From Lelliottia nimipressuralis (GTDB lineage Bacteria; Pseudomonadota; Gammaproteobacteria; Enterobacterales; Enterobacteriaceae): DNA of 64,000 nucleotides. The notes under the pieces were generated by a model, which worked only from the letters and a program-made list of their open reading frames with translations, was not told the origin of the DNA and did no database searches. This document shows, piece after piece, positions 1-13,809 of the stretch (position 1 is the first letter of the stretch; each line of letters starts with the position of its first letter). Both the position numbers and the translations under genes were made by a program. Where the stretch lies: assembly GCF_004402045.1 (NCBI RefSeq), contig NZ_SOMG01000011.1, forward strand, positions 62,001 through 126,000. Reading direction: 5' to 3'.

Positions 1-252
1 GACATTCTCAAGATCGACGGCAGCTTTATCCGCAATATCGTCAACAACAGCCTGGATTACCAGATAGTGGCCTCTATCTGCCATCTGGCGCGCATGAAGA
101 AAATGCTGGTGGTCGCAGAGTATGTCGAGACCGAAGAGATACGTAGCGCGGTTAACGCGCTAGGTATTGATTATGTGCAGGGCTATTTGATTGGCAGGCC
201 GGTACCGCTTGAGTCACTGCTGGAAGCTGAGGCGTCCTCCTCGGACGCCTGA
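1..252 (+). CDS. pdeA: Cyclic-di-GMP phosphodiesterase, C-terminal end of the EAL domain (partial)
   Basis: Only the last 83 codons are present; the gene enters from the left edge in frame 1. The peptide has the end of an EAL phosphodiesterase domain: the DILKIDGSFI strand, VVAEYVETEEI (family norm AEGVET) and the closing VQGYLIGRP motif. EAL domains hydrolyse c-di-GMP to pGpG at the inner membrane. The assignment to pdeA (yfgF) rests on the neighbouring ppx-ppk, which is the E. coli arrangement. It converges on ppx with 4 nt between the stop codons. A hairpin with 8-bp arms (230-250) covers the stop codon. Confidence 0.8.
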   Translation, partial: DILKIDGSFIRNIVNNSLDYQIVASICHLARMKKMLVVAEYVETEEIRSAVNALGIDYVQGYLIGRPVPLESLLEAEASSSDA

Positions 253-256
253 GGCG

Positions 257-1795
257 TTACGCGGCGACGTCGGCACTCTCTTCTTCGATTTTGAGCAGCC
301 AGCCGGTGACCGCTTCCCAGTACTGCTGCTCTTTTTCCAGGTCCAGCAGGACCAGCGCGTTCTGGCTAAACCAGTCGTGCGGGAAGCTTAGCGTCCAGTG
401 ATGGTCGTCGGTTTTCAGCTTCAGCGTTGGCGGCGTGGTGGTTGCCTGACGCTGGTTATTGAGCAGCACGCCCAGACGCAGCAGCTGAATCAGCGGCAGG
501 AACTGCTTCTTCTTGAACAGCGTGAAGCGCGGCAGATCGTCAAGCTTGATGGCTTTACGGTGATAGCGCACCAGGGTCGCCATCATGGTTTGCTGCTCCT
601 GGTTGAAGCCAGGCAGATCGCTGTTTTGCAGAATATACGCCGAATGGCGGTGCATCCCGCTGTGGTTGATATTCAGTCCCACTTCGTGCAGCATCGCTGC
701 CCATTTCAGCAGGGCGGCAAGCTGCGGGTGCGCCAGCTTAGGGTTCTGCTCCTGCCATTGATCGTACATCTGAACGGTCGTTTCCAGAACTCGCTTCGCC
801 TGTTCCCGATCGATGTTGTACTGGTTTGCCAGGCTTTGCGCGGTGCGGCTGCGGATATCCTGATGGCGGAAGCGGCCTTCCATCTCATACAGCACACCTT
901 CACGCAGCGCGCCGTCAGAAAGACGCAGCTCTTTAATGGCCAGCGCATCAAACACGCCGCAGAGGATAGCCAGCCCCGGCACGAAGACCGCTTTGCGCTC
1001 GTCGGAAAGGCCCGGCAGGCTTAAGGCGTCGAAGCTTTTATTTTTCAGCACCTCTTCGGTAAGCAGTGTCAGGCGCTCGGGCGTGATAAACCCGTCTTTT
1101 TCACCCATCGCCAGCAGCACTTCATGCGCCGCTTTGATGGTGCCTGACGCGCCCAGCGCTACGTTCCAGCCCTGAATACGGTACTGCCAGGCCAGGTTTT
1201 CCAGCTTCTGGACAGCCGCCATACGCGCGCGCTGGAAGTTCTCACGGGTGATGGTGCCGCCCGGGAAATACATCTGCGCGAAGCTGACGCAGCCCATACG
1301 GCGGCTTTCCACCAGACGTGGCTCAAAGTCTTCGCCGATCACCAGCTCCGTAGAGCCGCCGCCGATATCAATAACCAGCTTGCGCCCTTTTTCCGGTTGG
1401 GTGTGCTCGACGCCCATGAAAATCAGACGCGCCTCCTCGTTACCGGAGATGATCTCAATCGGGTAGGGGATCACTTTTTCGGCCCGCTTGAGGAATTCTG
1501 GCGCGTTCAGCGCCTGGCGCAGGGTGTGGGTGCCCACGATGCACACGCTGGAGGGCGAGAAGCCCTGCAGGCGTTCAGCAAACAGCGACAGGCAGTTTAA
1601 CCCACGCTCCATCGCCTCTTCGCTAAGCATGCTGCGTTCATCAAGACCATCCGCCAGGTGTACGCGCTGCTTCAGACGACCGATGATCTGCAGCGCGCCA
1701 TCCACCTCACGGGCGATGACCATGTGGAAACTGTTAGAGCCAAGATCGACCGCGGCGAATTCCTGCGGACGTGGGGTCTTATCATTTATCGGCAT
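257..1795 (-). CDS. ppx: Exopolyphosphatase
   Basis: Cytoplasmic/peripheral enzyme that removes terminal phosphates processively from polyphosphate. The 512-aa product has the Ppx/GppA ASKHA fold: the first phosphate loop [14 protein letters not shown] near residue 15, the second loop [12 protein letters not shown] near 143, and an HD-like C-terminal half ([18 protein letters not shown]). Length matches the E. coli enzyme (513 aa). It follows ppk with a 3-nt gap on the same strand, so synthesis and breakdown of polyphosphate are probably transcribed together. No anomaly seen. Confidence 0.97.
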   Translation of the reverse strand: MPINDKTPRPQEFAAVDLGSNSFHMVIAREVDGALQIIGRLKQRVHLADGLDERSMLSEEAMERGLNCLSLFAERLQGFSPSSVCIVGTHTLRQALNAPEFLKRAEKVIPYPIEIISGNEEARLIFMGVEHTQPEKGRKLVIDIGGGSTELVIGEDFEPRLVESRRMGCVSFAQMYFPGGTITRENFQRARMAAVQKLENLAWQYRIQGWNVALGASGTIKAAHEVLLAMGEKDGFITPERLTLLTEEVLKNKSFDALSLPGLSDERKAVFVPGLAILCGVFDALAIKELRLSDGALREGVLYEMEGRFRHQDIRSRTAQSLANQYNIDREQAKRVLETTVQMYDQWQEQNPKLAHPQLAALLKWAAMLHEVGLNINHSGMHRHSAYILQNSDLPGFNQEQQTMMATLVRYHRKAIKLDDLPRFTLFKKKQFLPLIQLLRLGVLLNNQRQATTTPPTLKLKTDDHHWTLSFPHDWFSQNALVLLDLEKEQQYWEAVTGWLLKIEEESADVAA

Positions 1796-1798
1796 AGG

Positions 1799-3859
1799 TT
1801 AATCGGGTTGCTCGAGTGATTTGATATAGTCGTAAATCGCCAGTTGCGACCGCACTTTACGGCGGTTGCCGCGCGGTACGTAGCGGTTACTGAGTTCTTT
1901 GTCGATATAGCGTGCTTTCACGGTATCGCTGAACAGAATCTCGATGATGTCGAGGATCTGCTGCTTCAGGCGTGGATCCAGCAGCGGCGTCGCGACTTCA
2001 ATTCGGTAGTCAATATTGCGCGTCATCCAGTCTGCAGAAGAGAGATAGACCTGTTTATCACCCGCATTATCAAAAATATAGACCCGATCGTGTTCCAGGT
2101 AACGGTCAACAATGCTGATCACCCGAATATTGTCGCTGATGCCTTCCAGTTCAGGGATCAGGGAGCACATGCCGCGGATCAGCAGGTTAACCGGCACGCC
2201 GGAACTGGACGCCGCGTACAGCCTGTCCACCAGACCTTTGTCGACCAGGTTGTTGAGCTTCAGCGTGATGCCTGACGACAGCCCTTTCTGGGCATTGGCG
2301 ATCTCTTTGTCGATCATATCGTACAGCAGACGGCGCGAGTTCTGCGGCGACACCAGCAGATAATCGAAGCTCACCGGACGGTACGGGTTCTCAATAAAGT
2401 TAAACACCCGGCGCACCTCGTTCGTGATGCGGGCATCGGCGGTCAGCAGCGAGTAGTCGGTATAAATTCGCGCGGTTTTCTCGTTAAAGTTTCCGGTACC
2501 GATGTGGGCATAACGCACCACCTCATCGCCCTCTTTACGCGAGATCAGGAACAGCTTGGCGTGAATTTTCAGTCCTGGCGCGGAGAAGATGACGTGTACG
2601 CCCGCTTCCGTCAGACGGCGCGCCCAGTGAATGTTCGCCTCTTCGTCGAAGCGCGCCTGCAGCTCAACCACCACGGTGACTTTTTTGGCGTTGTGCGCCG
2701 CATGGATCATCGCGTCGATGATGCGGGAATCTTTTGCCACGCGGTAGATGTTGATTTTGATCGCCAGGACGTTCGGGTCGAAAGAGGCCTGACGCAGCAG
2801 TTCCAGCACGTGCTCGAACGTGTGATACGGATAGTAGAGCAGGACATCGCGTTCGCGAATGGCGTCGAACCCGTTGCGGAATTTATCAAACCACAGATGG
2901 CGCAGGCGCGGCAGCGGCTTGTTCACCAGATTGGCTTTGCCGACGTTCGGGAAGCCAATAAAGTCTTTAAAGTTGTGGTAACGGCCACCCGGCACGATGG
3001 AGTCATAGCGCGAAATGGTCAGTTTCTCGCGCAACATTTCCACCATGGCGTCTGGCATATCGCGCTGATAAACAAAGCGCACCGGTTCGGCCGTCAGACG
3101 CTGTTTAAGGCTGGATGACATCAGCTCCATCAGGCTGGCTTCCATCTCGTGCACCAGGTCATATTCGGCGTCACGGGTCATCTTCATCGAGTAGGCGTTT
3201 AACGCATCGTAATCGAAGAAGCCTTTAAAGATGTCGTCCAGGCAATAGCGCAGGATGTTATCCAGCAGGATCATCGGTTTGCGTCTGCGCGGGGTTTCCG
3301 GCGGCAGGTTCACAAAGCGTGGCACCTTGTCGGACGGGATCTCCAGCAGCGCGTAACGGATAGATTCACCGCGAATGATCTCCACCGCCAGGTAGGTGTA
3401 GTCATCTTTCAGGAACTGCACCAGATCGGTTTCGCGGTTGATCAGAATCGGGGTAATGTGCTGGCGCAGATAGTGTTTGAAGTAGTGCCGCAGCCAGTTT
3501 TGCTGGTTAACGGAAAGCTGGCGTTCGTTAATCAGGAAGATTTGATTACGCGCCATCTCCAGCAGGAGTTCGTTATACAGGCCGTCAAATTCCTGATCGG
3601 CTTTCAGCACGCGGGCCTGTATTTTGCCCAGCAGATGACGCGAGTGAGAGTTTAAGCCCTGTTCTTCGCTAATGATGATGCGTCTTTTCAGCTCGGCAAA
3701 GCGAACCTTATAGAACTCATCCAGGTTGTTGGAATAAATGCCCAAAAAACGCATGCGCTCGATCAGCGGGTTACTTTTGTCAGCCGCTTCCTGGAGTACA
3801 CGTTCGTTGAATGCTAACCAGCTTAGCTCTTTCTCGATATATAACTTTTCCTGACCCAT
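1799..3859 (-). CDS. ppk: Polyphosphate kinase 1
   Basis: Transfers the gamma-phosphate of ATP reversibly to inorganic polyphosphate chains. The 686-aa protein has the N-terminal PPK domain starting [19 protein letters not shown]. Its two phospholipase-D-like C-terminal domains carry the catalytic histidine blocks [10 protein letters not shown] and [20 protein letters not shown]; the first histidine is the one autophosphorylated in E. coli PPK. Length is within two residues of E. coli. It is the first gene of ppk-ppx. The 207-nt upstream gap has a CTGTCAT element on the minus strand near 3960-3966, which may be half of a Pho box, but no second half-site lies at the usual spacing. Confidence 0.98.
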   Translation of the reverse strand: MGQEKLYIEKELSWLAFNERVLQEAADKSNPLIERMRFLGIYSNNLDEFYKVRFAELKRRIIISEEQGLNSHSRHLLGKIQARVLKADQEFDGLYNELLLEMARNQIFLINERQLSVNQQNWLRHYFKHYLRQHITPILINRETDLVQFLKDDYTYLAVEIIRGESIRYALLEIPSDKVPRFVNLPPETPRRRKPMILLDNILRYCLDDIFKGFFDYDALNAYSMKMTRDAEYDLVHEMEASLMELMSSSLKQRLTAEPVRFVYQRDMPDAMVEMLREKLTISRYDSIVPGGRYHNFKDFIGFPNVGKANLVNKPLPRLRHLWFDKFRNGFDAIRERDVLLYYPYHTFEHVLELLRQASFDPNVLAIKINIYRVAKDSRIIDAMIHAAHNAKKVTVVVELQARFDEEANIHWARRLTEAGVHVIFSAPGLKIHAKLFLISRKEGDEVVRYAHIGTGNFNEKTARIYTDYSLLTADARITNEVRRVFNFIENPYRPVSFDYLLVSPQNSRRLLYDMIDKEIANAQKGLSSGITLKLNNLVDKGLVDRLYAASSSGVPVNLLIRGMCSLIPELEGISDNIRVISIVDRYLEHDRVYIFDNAGDKQVYLSSADWMTRNIDYRIEVATPLLDPRLKQQILDIIEILFSDTVKARYIDKELSNRYVPRGNRRKVRSQLAIYDYIKSLEQPD

Positions 3860-4022
3860 TACAGCTCACACTCCAGTTCAATCACAGGACGTGGTAAATC
3901 CGTCTCGTCCTTATTATGGCGAGCATTTCCACGATATGTCCAACAGTGCCAGAAAAGTATGACAGTTATTTTTTTTGTTGGGGATTTTAGAAGGTTGGAG
4001 AAGGGAATATCGGGTAATGCGA

Positions 4023-4060
4023 TGTACAGGTCGGGTAAGCGCAGCAGCGCTACCCGACAT
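4023..4060. repeat. REP-type palindrome between ppk and purN
   Basis: An inverted repeat, GTCGGGTA (4030-4037) with TACCCGAC (4051-4058), around the core AGCGCAGCAGCGC. It has the same unit sequence as the BIME elements elsewhere in the window but consists of a single hairpin. It sits just after the purN stop, so it may also act as a 3' stabiliser or weak terminator for purMN. Confidence 0.8.
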
Positions 4061-4066
4061 AACCAA

Positions 4067-5745
<1,679 letters not shown>

Positions 5746-5803
5746 TTAAATCCCCACGCGATTGCATAGCTAGTAAGAAAAATCGGCGCAATTCTAACAG
5801 TCC

Positions 5804-5819
5804 AGGCAAACGTTTGCGA
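5804..5819. promoter_or_regulatory. PurR operator of purMN
   Basis: The 16-bp sequence AGGCAAACGTTTGCGA contains the perfect 12-bp palindrome GCAAACGTTTGC and is close to the PurR consensus ACGCAAACGTTTGCGT. It lies 62-77 nt upstream of the purM start codon. PurR with hypoxanthine or guanine represses purMN in enteric bacteria, so the same control is expected here. Confidence 0.85.
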
Positions 5820-5895
5820 GCCTATTCTCGGCAAGAGGATTTTTTTTTCTGTTGCGTCTCGTACGGCGTGCAAACTTGACTCCGTTCACGAAAAT

Positions 5896-5907
5896 GAAAC
5901 CGGTTTC
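5896..5907. promoter_or_regulatory. AscG-like operator, distal copy
   Basis: Palindrome GAAACCGGTTTC preceded by AT, 93 nt upstream of the bglK start codon. It matches the core of the E. coli AscG (LacI family) site TGAAACCGGTTTCA. A second copy follows with a centre-to-centre distance of 56 bp, suiting cooperative binding by a tetrameric LacI-type repressor. No lacI-family gene lies in the window, so the regulator would act from elsewhere. Confidence 0.65.
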
Positions 5908-5946
5908 GGCGATCCGCTTGCAAGCGGTTTGCGGAATGAACATCAT

Positions 5947-5968
5947 AAACTGAAACCGGTTTCAGTTT
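5947..5968. promoter_or_regulatory. AscG-like operator, proximal copy
   Basis: A perfect 22-bp palindrome whose half-site is AAACTGAAACC, containing the full AscG recognition sequence TGAAACCGGTTTCA at 5951-5964. It ends 20 nt before the bglK ATG and 6 nt before its Shine-Dalgarno sequence, so a bound repressor would block transcription initiation or early elongation. Confidence 0.75.
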
Positions 5969-5988
5969 CATTCAGGAGGGATGAAGTC

Positions 5989-8323
<2,335 letters not shown>

Positions 8324-8324
8324 T

Positions 8325-8396
8325 TGTCGGGTGGCGCTAACGCTTACCCGACCTACACTACACGTAGGCCCGCGTAAGCGTAGCGCCACCGGGCAG
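8325..8396. repeat. BIME (paired REP hairpins) after bglA
   Basis: Two opposed REP units. The first begins TGTCGGGTGGCGCTAACGC and closes with TTACCCGACC; the second runs from CGTAGGCCCGCG to GCGCCACCGGGCA. They share sequence with the BIMEs at 11352, 19226 and 38144. The element forms the downstream border of the accessory bgl operon, just before its terminator. Confidence 0.9.
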
Positions 8397-8410
8397 AACC
8401 CGCACCCAAG

Positions 8411-8436
8411 CCGGAGTCTCGCCTCCGGTTTTTTTT
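8411..8436 (+). terminator. Rho-independent terminator of bglK-bglA
   Basis: The stem CCGGAG/CTCCGG (8411-8416 and 8423-8428) with a 6-nt loop is followed by eight T residues. It closes the bgl operon and isolates it from upp. Confidence 0.85.
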
Positions 8437-8450
8437 ATCTCTAAATCACT

Positions 8451-8472
8451 TTGCTTGATATACGTCAAGCAA
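8451..8472. promoter_or_regulatory. Perfect inverted repeat upstream of upp, FNR-like
   Basis: TTGCTTGA (8451-8458) and TCAAGCAA (8465-8472) are exact inverted repeats around TATACG. The centre reads TTGAT-ATAC-GTCAA, a 9 of 10 match to the FNR consensus TTGATNNNNATCAA. The centre is about 53 bp upstream of the likely upp start site, not the usual -41.5. The match is visible; the regulator is inferred. Confidence 0.4.
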
Positions 8473-8502
8473 GATGGGTATGGCCTAATCCGAAAAAAGC
8501 GG

Positions 8503-8522
8503 TATAATCCCGCGATTTTTTT
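8503..8522 (+). promoter_or_regulatory. upp -10 box and UTP-sensing initial transcribed region
   Basis: A perfect TATAAT (8503-8508) is followed six bases later by GATTTTTTT (8514-8522). The same G-A-T-run arrangement at the start of E. coli upp underlies UTP-dependent start-site selection. With high UTP, transcripts starting at A slip on the T run and abort; with low UTP, starts at G make productive mRNA. The -35 region is weak. Confidence 0.65.
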
Positions 8523-8550
8523 GCGGATGCCACCTCAGAGGAGAAAGAGA

Positions 8551-9177
8551 ATGAAGATTGTGGAAGTGAAACACCCACTCGTTAAACACAAGTTGGGCCT
8601 GATGCGTGAGCATGACATCAGCACGAAGCGTTTTCGCGAACTGGCATCTGAAGTCGGCAGCCTGCTGACCTACGAAGCGACCTCTGACCTGGAAACGGAA
8701 AAAGTGACCATCGAAGGCTGGAACGGCCCGGTGCAGGTTGAGCAGATCAAAGGTAAGAAAATTACCGTTGTGCCAATCCTGCGTGCCGGTCTCGGCATGA
8801 TGGAAGGCGTGCTGGAGCACGTGCCAAGTGCGCGTATCAGCGTGGTCGGGATCTACCGTAATGAAGAGACGCTGGAGCCGGTTCCTTACTTCCAGAAGCT
8901 GGTGTCTAACATCGACGAGCGTATGGCGCTGGTGGTTGACCCAATGCTGGCGACCGGCGGTTCAATGATCGCGACCATCGACCTGCTGAAAAAAGCGGGC
9001 TGCAGCAGCATCAAAGTGCTGGTGCTGGTTGCGGCACCGGAAGGGATCGCGGCGCTGGAAAAAGCGCACCCGGACGTTGAGCTGTATACCGCCTCTATCG
9101 ACCAGGGCCTTAACGAGCACGGGTACATCATCCCGGGGCTGGGCGATGCCGGCGATAAGATCTTTGGTACGAAATAA
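8551..9177 (+). CDS. upp: Uracil phosphoribosyltransferase
   Basis: Pyrimidine salvage: makes UMP from uracil and PRPP. The 208-aa protein begins [19 protein letters not shown] and has the PRPP-binding loop [19 protein letters not shown] and the uracil-binding [12 protein letters not shown] near the C terminus. ATG 8551 is preceded by GAGGAGA and gives exactly the E. coli length; an in-frame extension to 8455 would run through the promoter. uraA follows after an attenuator-like terminator. Confidence 0.98.
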   Translation: MKIVEVKHPLVKHKLGLMREHDISTKRFRELASEVGSLLTYEATSDLETEKVTIEGWNGPVQVEQIKGKKITVVPILRAGLGMMEGVLEHVPSARISVVGIYRNEETLEPVPYFQKLVSNIDERMALVVDPMLATGGSMIATIDLLKKAGCSSIKVLVLVAAPEGIAALEKAHPDVELYTASIDQGLNEHGYIIPGLGDAGDKIFGTK

Positions 9178-9195
9178 TCGAATAACGATAAATAA

Positions 9196-9222
9196 GCCGA
9201 CTTTGATAGTCGGCTTTTTTTT
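9196..9222 (+). terminator. Intrinsic terminator between upp and uraA
   Basis: The stem GCCGAC/GTCGGC (9196-9201, 9209-9214) with a 7-nt loop is followed by eight T residues. As uraA has no obvious separate promoter in the remaining 40 nt, this probably works as a partial terminator that lowers uraA expression relative to upp. Confidence 0.85.
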
Positions 9223-9263
9223 GAATAAAACACCAACAACAATACTACTCAGAGGAAAACACT

Positions 9264-10553
9264 ATGACGCGCCGTGCTATCGGGGTGAGTGAAAGACCGC
9301 CGCTTTTACAGACTATCCCGCTTAGTTTGCAGCACCTGTTCGCCATGTTTGGCGCAACCGTGCTGGTGCCAATCCTGTTTCACATTAACCCGGCTACCGT
9401 GCTGCTGTTCAACGGCATTGGTACGCTGCTGTACCTCTTTATCTGTAAAGGCAAAATCCCGGCGTATCTGGGGTCGAGCTTCGCCTTTATCTCGCCGGTT
9501 TTACTGCTGCTGCCGTTGGGTTATGAAGTGGCGCTGGGCGGGTTTATTATGTGTGGCGTCCTGTTCTGCGTGGTGTCTTTTATCGTGAAGAAAGCCGGTA
9601 CCGGCTGGCTGGACGTCATGTTCCCGCCTGCCGCGATGGGCGCCATCGTTGCGGTCATCGGTCTGGAGCTGGCGGGCGTGGCGGCGAATATGGCCGGTCT
9701 GCTGCCTGCTGACGGCCAGTCACCGGATTCCAAAACCATTATCATCTCGCTCGTAACGCTGGGCGTAACGGTGTTTGGCTCCGTGCTGTTCCGCGGCTTC
9801 ATGGCGATTATCCCGATCCTGATCGGCGTGCTGGCGGGCTATGCGCTCTCCTTCGCAATGGGCGTGGTGGATACCACTCCAATCGCTCAGGCGCACTGGT
9901 TCGCTCTGCCAACCTTCTATACGCCACGCTTCGAATGGTTTGCTATCTTCACCATTCTGCCCGCGGCGCTGGTAGTGATTGCGGAGCACGTCGGCCACCT
10001 GGTGGTGACGGCGAACATCGTCAAGCGCGATTTAATCCGCGATCCGGGTCTGCATCGTTCCATGTTTGCCAACGGATTCTCGACCATTATCTCGGGGTTC
10101 TTTGGCTCCACGCCAAATACCACCTACGGTGAGAACATCGGCGTGATGGCCATTACCCGCGTCTACAGTACCTGGGTTATCGGCGGCGCGGCGATCATTG
10201 CCATTCTGCTCTCCTGCGTCGGTAAGCTGGCGGCCGCTATCCAGATCATTCCGGTGCCGGTAATGGGCGGTGTGTCTCTGCTGCTGTACGGCGTGATCGG
10301 CGCATCCGGTATTCGCGTGCTGATTGAATCTAAAGTGGATTACAGCAAAGCGCAGAACCTGATCCTGACCTCCGTTATCCTGATCATCGGCGTGAGCGGT
10401 GCGAAGGTGCACATTGGTGCGGCCGAGCTGAAAGGTATGGCGCTGGCAACTATCGTCGGAGTCGGCCTGAGCCTGATCTTCAAGCTGATCTCTGTGCTCC
10501 GCCCGGAAGAAGAGATACTGGACGCTGACGACAGCGAAAAAGCGTCACATTGA
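9264..10553 (+). CDS. uraA: Uracil:proton symporter
   Basis: Inner-membrane NCS2 (nucleobase:cation symporter 2) carrier that imports uracil for Upp. The 429-aa hydrophobic protein has about 14 membrane segments. The conserved AFISPVLLLLP segment, the AEHVGHLVVTANIV motif carrying the substrate/proton-coupling Glu and His, and NTTYGENIGVMAITRVYS are all intact. The start is supported by AGAGG 10 nt upstream. It is the second gene of upp-uraA. Confidence 0.97.
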   Translation: MTRRAIGVSERPPLLQTIPLSLQHLFAMFGATVLVPILFHINPATVLLFNGIGTLLYLFICKGKIPAYLGSSFAFISPVLLLLPLGYEVALGGFIMCGVLFCVVSFIVKKAGTGWLDVMFPPAAMGAIVAVIGLELAGVAANMAGLLPADGQSPDSKTIIISLVTLGVTVFGSVLFRGFMAIIPILIGVLAGYALSFAMGVVDTTPIAQAHWFALPTFYTPRFEWFAIFTILPAALVVIAEHVGHLVVTANIVKRDLIRDPGLHRSMFANGFSTIISGFFGSTPNTTYGENIGVMAITRVYSTWVIGGAAIIAILLSCVGKLAAAIQIIPVPVMGGVSLLLYGVIGASGIRVLIESKVDYSKAQNLILTSVILIIGVSGAKVHIGAAELKGMALATIVGVGLSLIFKLISVLRPEEEILDADDSEKASH

Positions 10554-10560
10554 TCGTTTA

Positions 10561-10582
10561 ACCGGGCGAAGGATCGCCCGGT
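10561..10582 (+). terminator. Hairpin after uraA
   Basis: ACCGGGCG/CGCCCGGT is a perfect 8-bp stem with a 6-nt loop, followed by a mixed pyrimidine stretch (TCTCTCCTT) instead of a clean T run. It is probably a weak terminator between uraA and hda. Confidence 0.6.
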
Positions 10583-10647
10583 TCTCTCCTTGCAGGTTCC
10601 GTGTTAAACTCCGTTCCGATTTTATGTAAGATCTGGTTGAGGTACTT

Positions 10648-11349
10648 CTGAACGGACCGGCACAGCTCTCTCTGCCACTCTATCTCCCTGACGACGAAAC
10701 TTTCGCGAGTTTCTGGCCGGGTGATAACCCCTCTTTACTGGCTGCACTGCAAAACGTGCTGCGCCAGGATCACAGCGGATACATCTATATCTGGTCACGC
10801 GAAGGCGCGGGGCGCAGCCACCTGTTGCATGCCGCCTGTGCGGAGCTCTCCGCGCGGGGTGATGCGGTAGGCTATGTGCCGCTGGATAAACGTACCTGGT
10901 TTGTGCCTGACGTGCTGGAGGGAATGGAACATCTCTCCCTGGTGTGCATCGATAATATCGAATGCGTGGCGGGGGATGAGCCGTGGGAAATGGCGATCTT
11001 TAACCTCTATAACCGCATTCTGGAGTCGGGCAAAACCCGGCTGCTGATCACCGGCGATCGTCCGCCGCGCCAGCTTAACCTTGGGCTACCGGATCTGGCG
11101 TCTCGTCTGGACTGGGGCCAAATCTACAAGCTCCAGCCGCTGTCGGATGAAGACAAACTCCAGGCGTTACAGCTGCGGGCAAAGCAGCGTGGATTTGAGC
11201 TGCCGGAGGACGTGGGGCGTTTCCTGCTTAAGCGTCTGGACAGGGAAATGCGCACGCTGTTTGATACGCTCGATCAGCTCGATCGCGCTTCCATTACCGC
11301 CCAGCGCAAGCTGACCATTCCGTTTGTGAAAGATATTCTCAAGCTGTAG
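10648..11349 (+). CDS. hda: DnaA inactivator Hda (CTG start codon)
   Basis: AAA+ protein that, with the DNA-loaded beta clamp, stimulates ATP hydrolysis by DnaA (RIDA) and so prevents re-initiation. Translation from CTG at 10648 gives 233 aa beginning [17 protein letters not shown], including the clamp-binding motif QLSLPL (residues 6-11). GAGG at 10639-10642 is well placed, and no ATG, GTG or TTG occurs in frame between the upstream stop (10627) and GTG 10756. Starting at 10756 would remove the clamp motif and about 36 residues. E. coli hda is also reported to use CTG. Sensor and box VII segments ([24 protein letters not shown]) are intact. Confidence 0.95.
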   Translation: MNGPAQLSLPLYLPDDETFASFWPGDNPSLLAALQNVLRQDHSGYIYIWSREGAGRSHLLHAACAELSARGDAVGYVPLDKRTWFVPDVLEGMEHLSLVCIDNIECVAGDEPWEMAIFNLYNRILESGKTRLLITGDRPPRQLNLGLPDLASRLDWGQIYKLQPLSDEDKLQALQLRAKQRGFELPEDVGRFLLKRLDREMRTLFDTLDQLDRASITAQRKLTIPFVKDILKL

Positions 11350-11351
11350 TT

Positions 11352-11431
11352 GTGCCGGGTGGCGGCTGCGCCTTACCCGGCCTACAGGAGCCTTCGGGTT
11401 TCGTAGGCCCGGTAAGCGTGGCGCCACCGGG
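11352..11431. repeat. BIME between hda and the aminopeptidase operon
   Basis: Paired REP units: TGCCGGGTGGCGGCTGCGCC with TTACCCGGCCTAC, then CGTAGGCCCGGTAAGC with GTGGCGCCACCGGGC. It fills the gap between convergent hda and the M17 peptidase gene, reaching the latter's stop codon. It therefore sits at the edge of an accessory block. Confidence 0.9.
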
Positions 11432-12849
<1,418 letters not shown>

Positions 12850-12853
<4 letters not shown>

Positions 12854-13806
12854 TGTTCCTCAATCGGCGCGCGGATCCGCGCAGCGTAGGCCTGCATCCA
12901 TTCGTCATCCACGGCCTGATAGTGCGTCTTCTCCTGCCGGCGCTCGGTGCGAAATACGGTAAGCGGCTGGCGGGCGGTGGCGACCACAAACGAGAAGGTT
13001 TTGATGTTCGTCGCCGCGCCGAACTCGCCTTTGTTATTCATGCACACCACGGAGAGATCGCCCACGCGGCCAAAGCGCGACATCAGCTTGTCTTCCAGCT
13101 CGAACACTACCGAATCTGCCGCCTGCTGCGGCGTCATGCCCTGCGCCATCCGGCGGACGATTTCGTAGCTGGTACAGCCTTTCATCAGATCTTCCCCCAC
13201 GCCCGTGGCGATGGCGGCGCCGGTTTCGCTGTCGCAGTAAAAGCCGGAACCGATAATTGGCGAATCGCCGAGTCGGCCGCGCTTTTTCATGAACAGGCCG
13301 CTGGTGGAGGTGGCGACGCTCATCGACCCCTGTTTGTCGAGGCCGATAATCCCGACGGTGTCGTGACCGTCGTACGGGCTTAAGCCTTTATCCAGCGTCT
13401 CCCGGCAGCGCTTGCGGTAATGCTGCATGGCGCGGTCGGTGAGCATGGTTTTGTCCGCAAAGCCCTGGCTCAGCGCCCATTCGCGCGCTCCCTGGCCGAC
13501 CAGCAGGCTGTTGTAACGCTGGCGGCTAAGCGCCTGCGCCACGCGTACCGGGTTGGCGATATCCACCAGATTGCCCACGGCACCAAACGCCAGCGTGTCG
13601 CCGTCCATGTAGGCGGCGTCCAGCTCAACCTCGCCATTTTCGGTGGGCAGTCCGCCATAGCCGACGGATTTATAAAATGGAAAGTCCTCGACGGCGGCCA
13701 CGGCATCTACCACTGCCGCAGAGACCGGTTTTCCCGCAGCCAGCGCAGAGGCAGACTCCGTGACGCCTTCAAGCGCCATTCGCCAGGTGGCGATAATTCC
13801 CCACAT
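12850..13806 (-). CDS. Glycosylasparaginase-like Ntn hydrolase (N4-(beta-N-acetylglucosaminyl)-L-asparaginase family)
   Basis: The family cleaves the amide between asparagine and GlcNAc in glycoasparagine, or related beta-aspartyl amides, after autocleavage before a Thr. In this 318-aa protein the cleavage/nucleophile site is DGHD-T150-VGIIGLD. It is followed by STSGLF (167-172), RLGDSPIIGSG (178-188, with the substrate-carboxylate Arg) and TGVGED (201-206). These match human AGA (HDT, RIGDSPIPGAG) better than the IaaA/isoaspartyl-peptidase branch. There is no signal peptide, so it acts in the cytosol, unlike exported or lysosomal homologues. It lies 3 nt after the EIIC gene and overlaps the M17 gene. 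The exact substrate is inferred. Confidence 0.82.
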
Positions 13807-13809
13807 GCT

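Noticed and set aside
3941..3966. Pho box upstream of ppk
   Set aside because: One CTGTCAT half-site is present, but the next candidate (CTGGCAC) is 13 nt away instead of the 11-nt repeat period, so only a mention was kept in the ppk entry.
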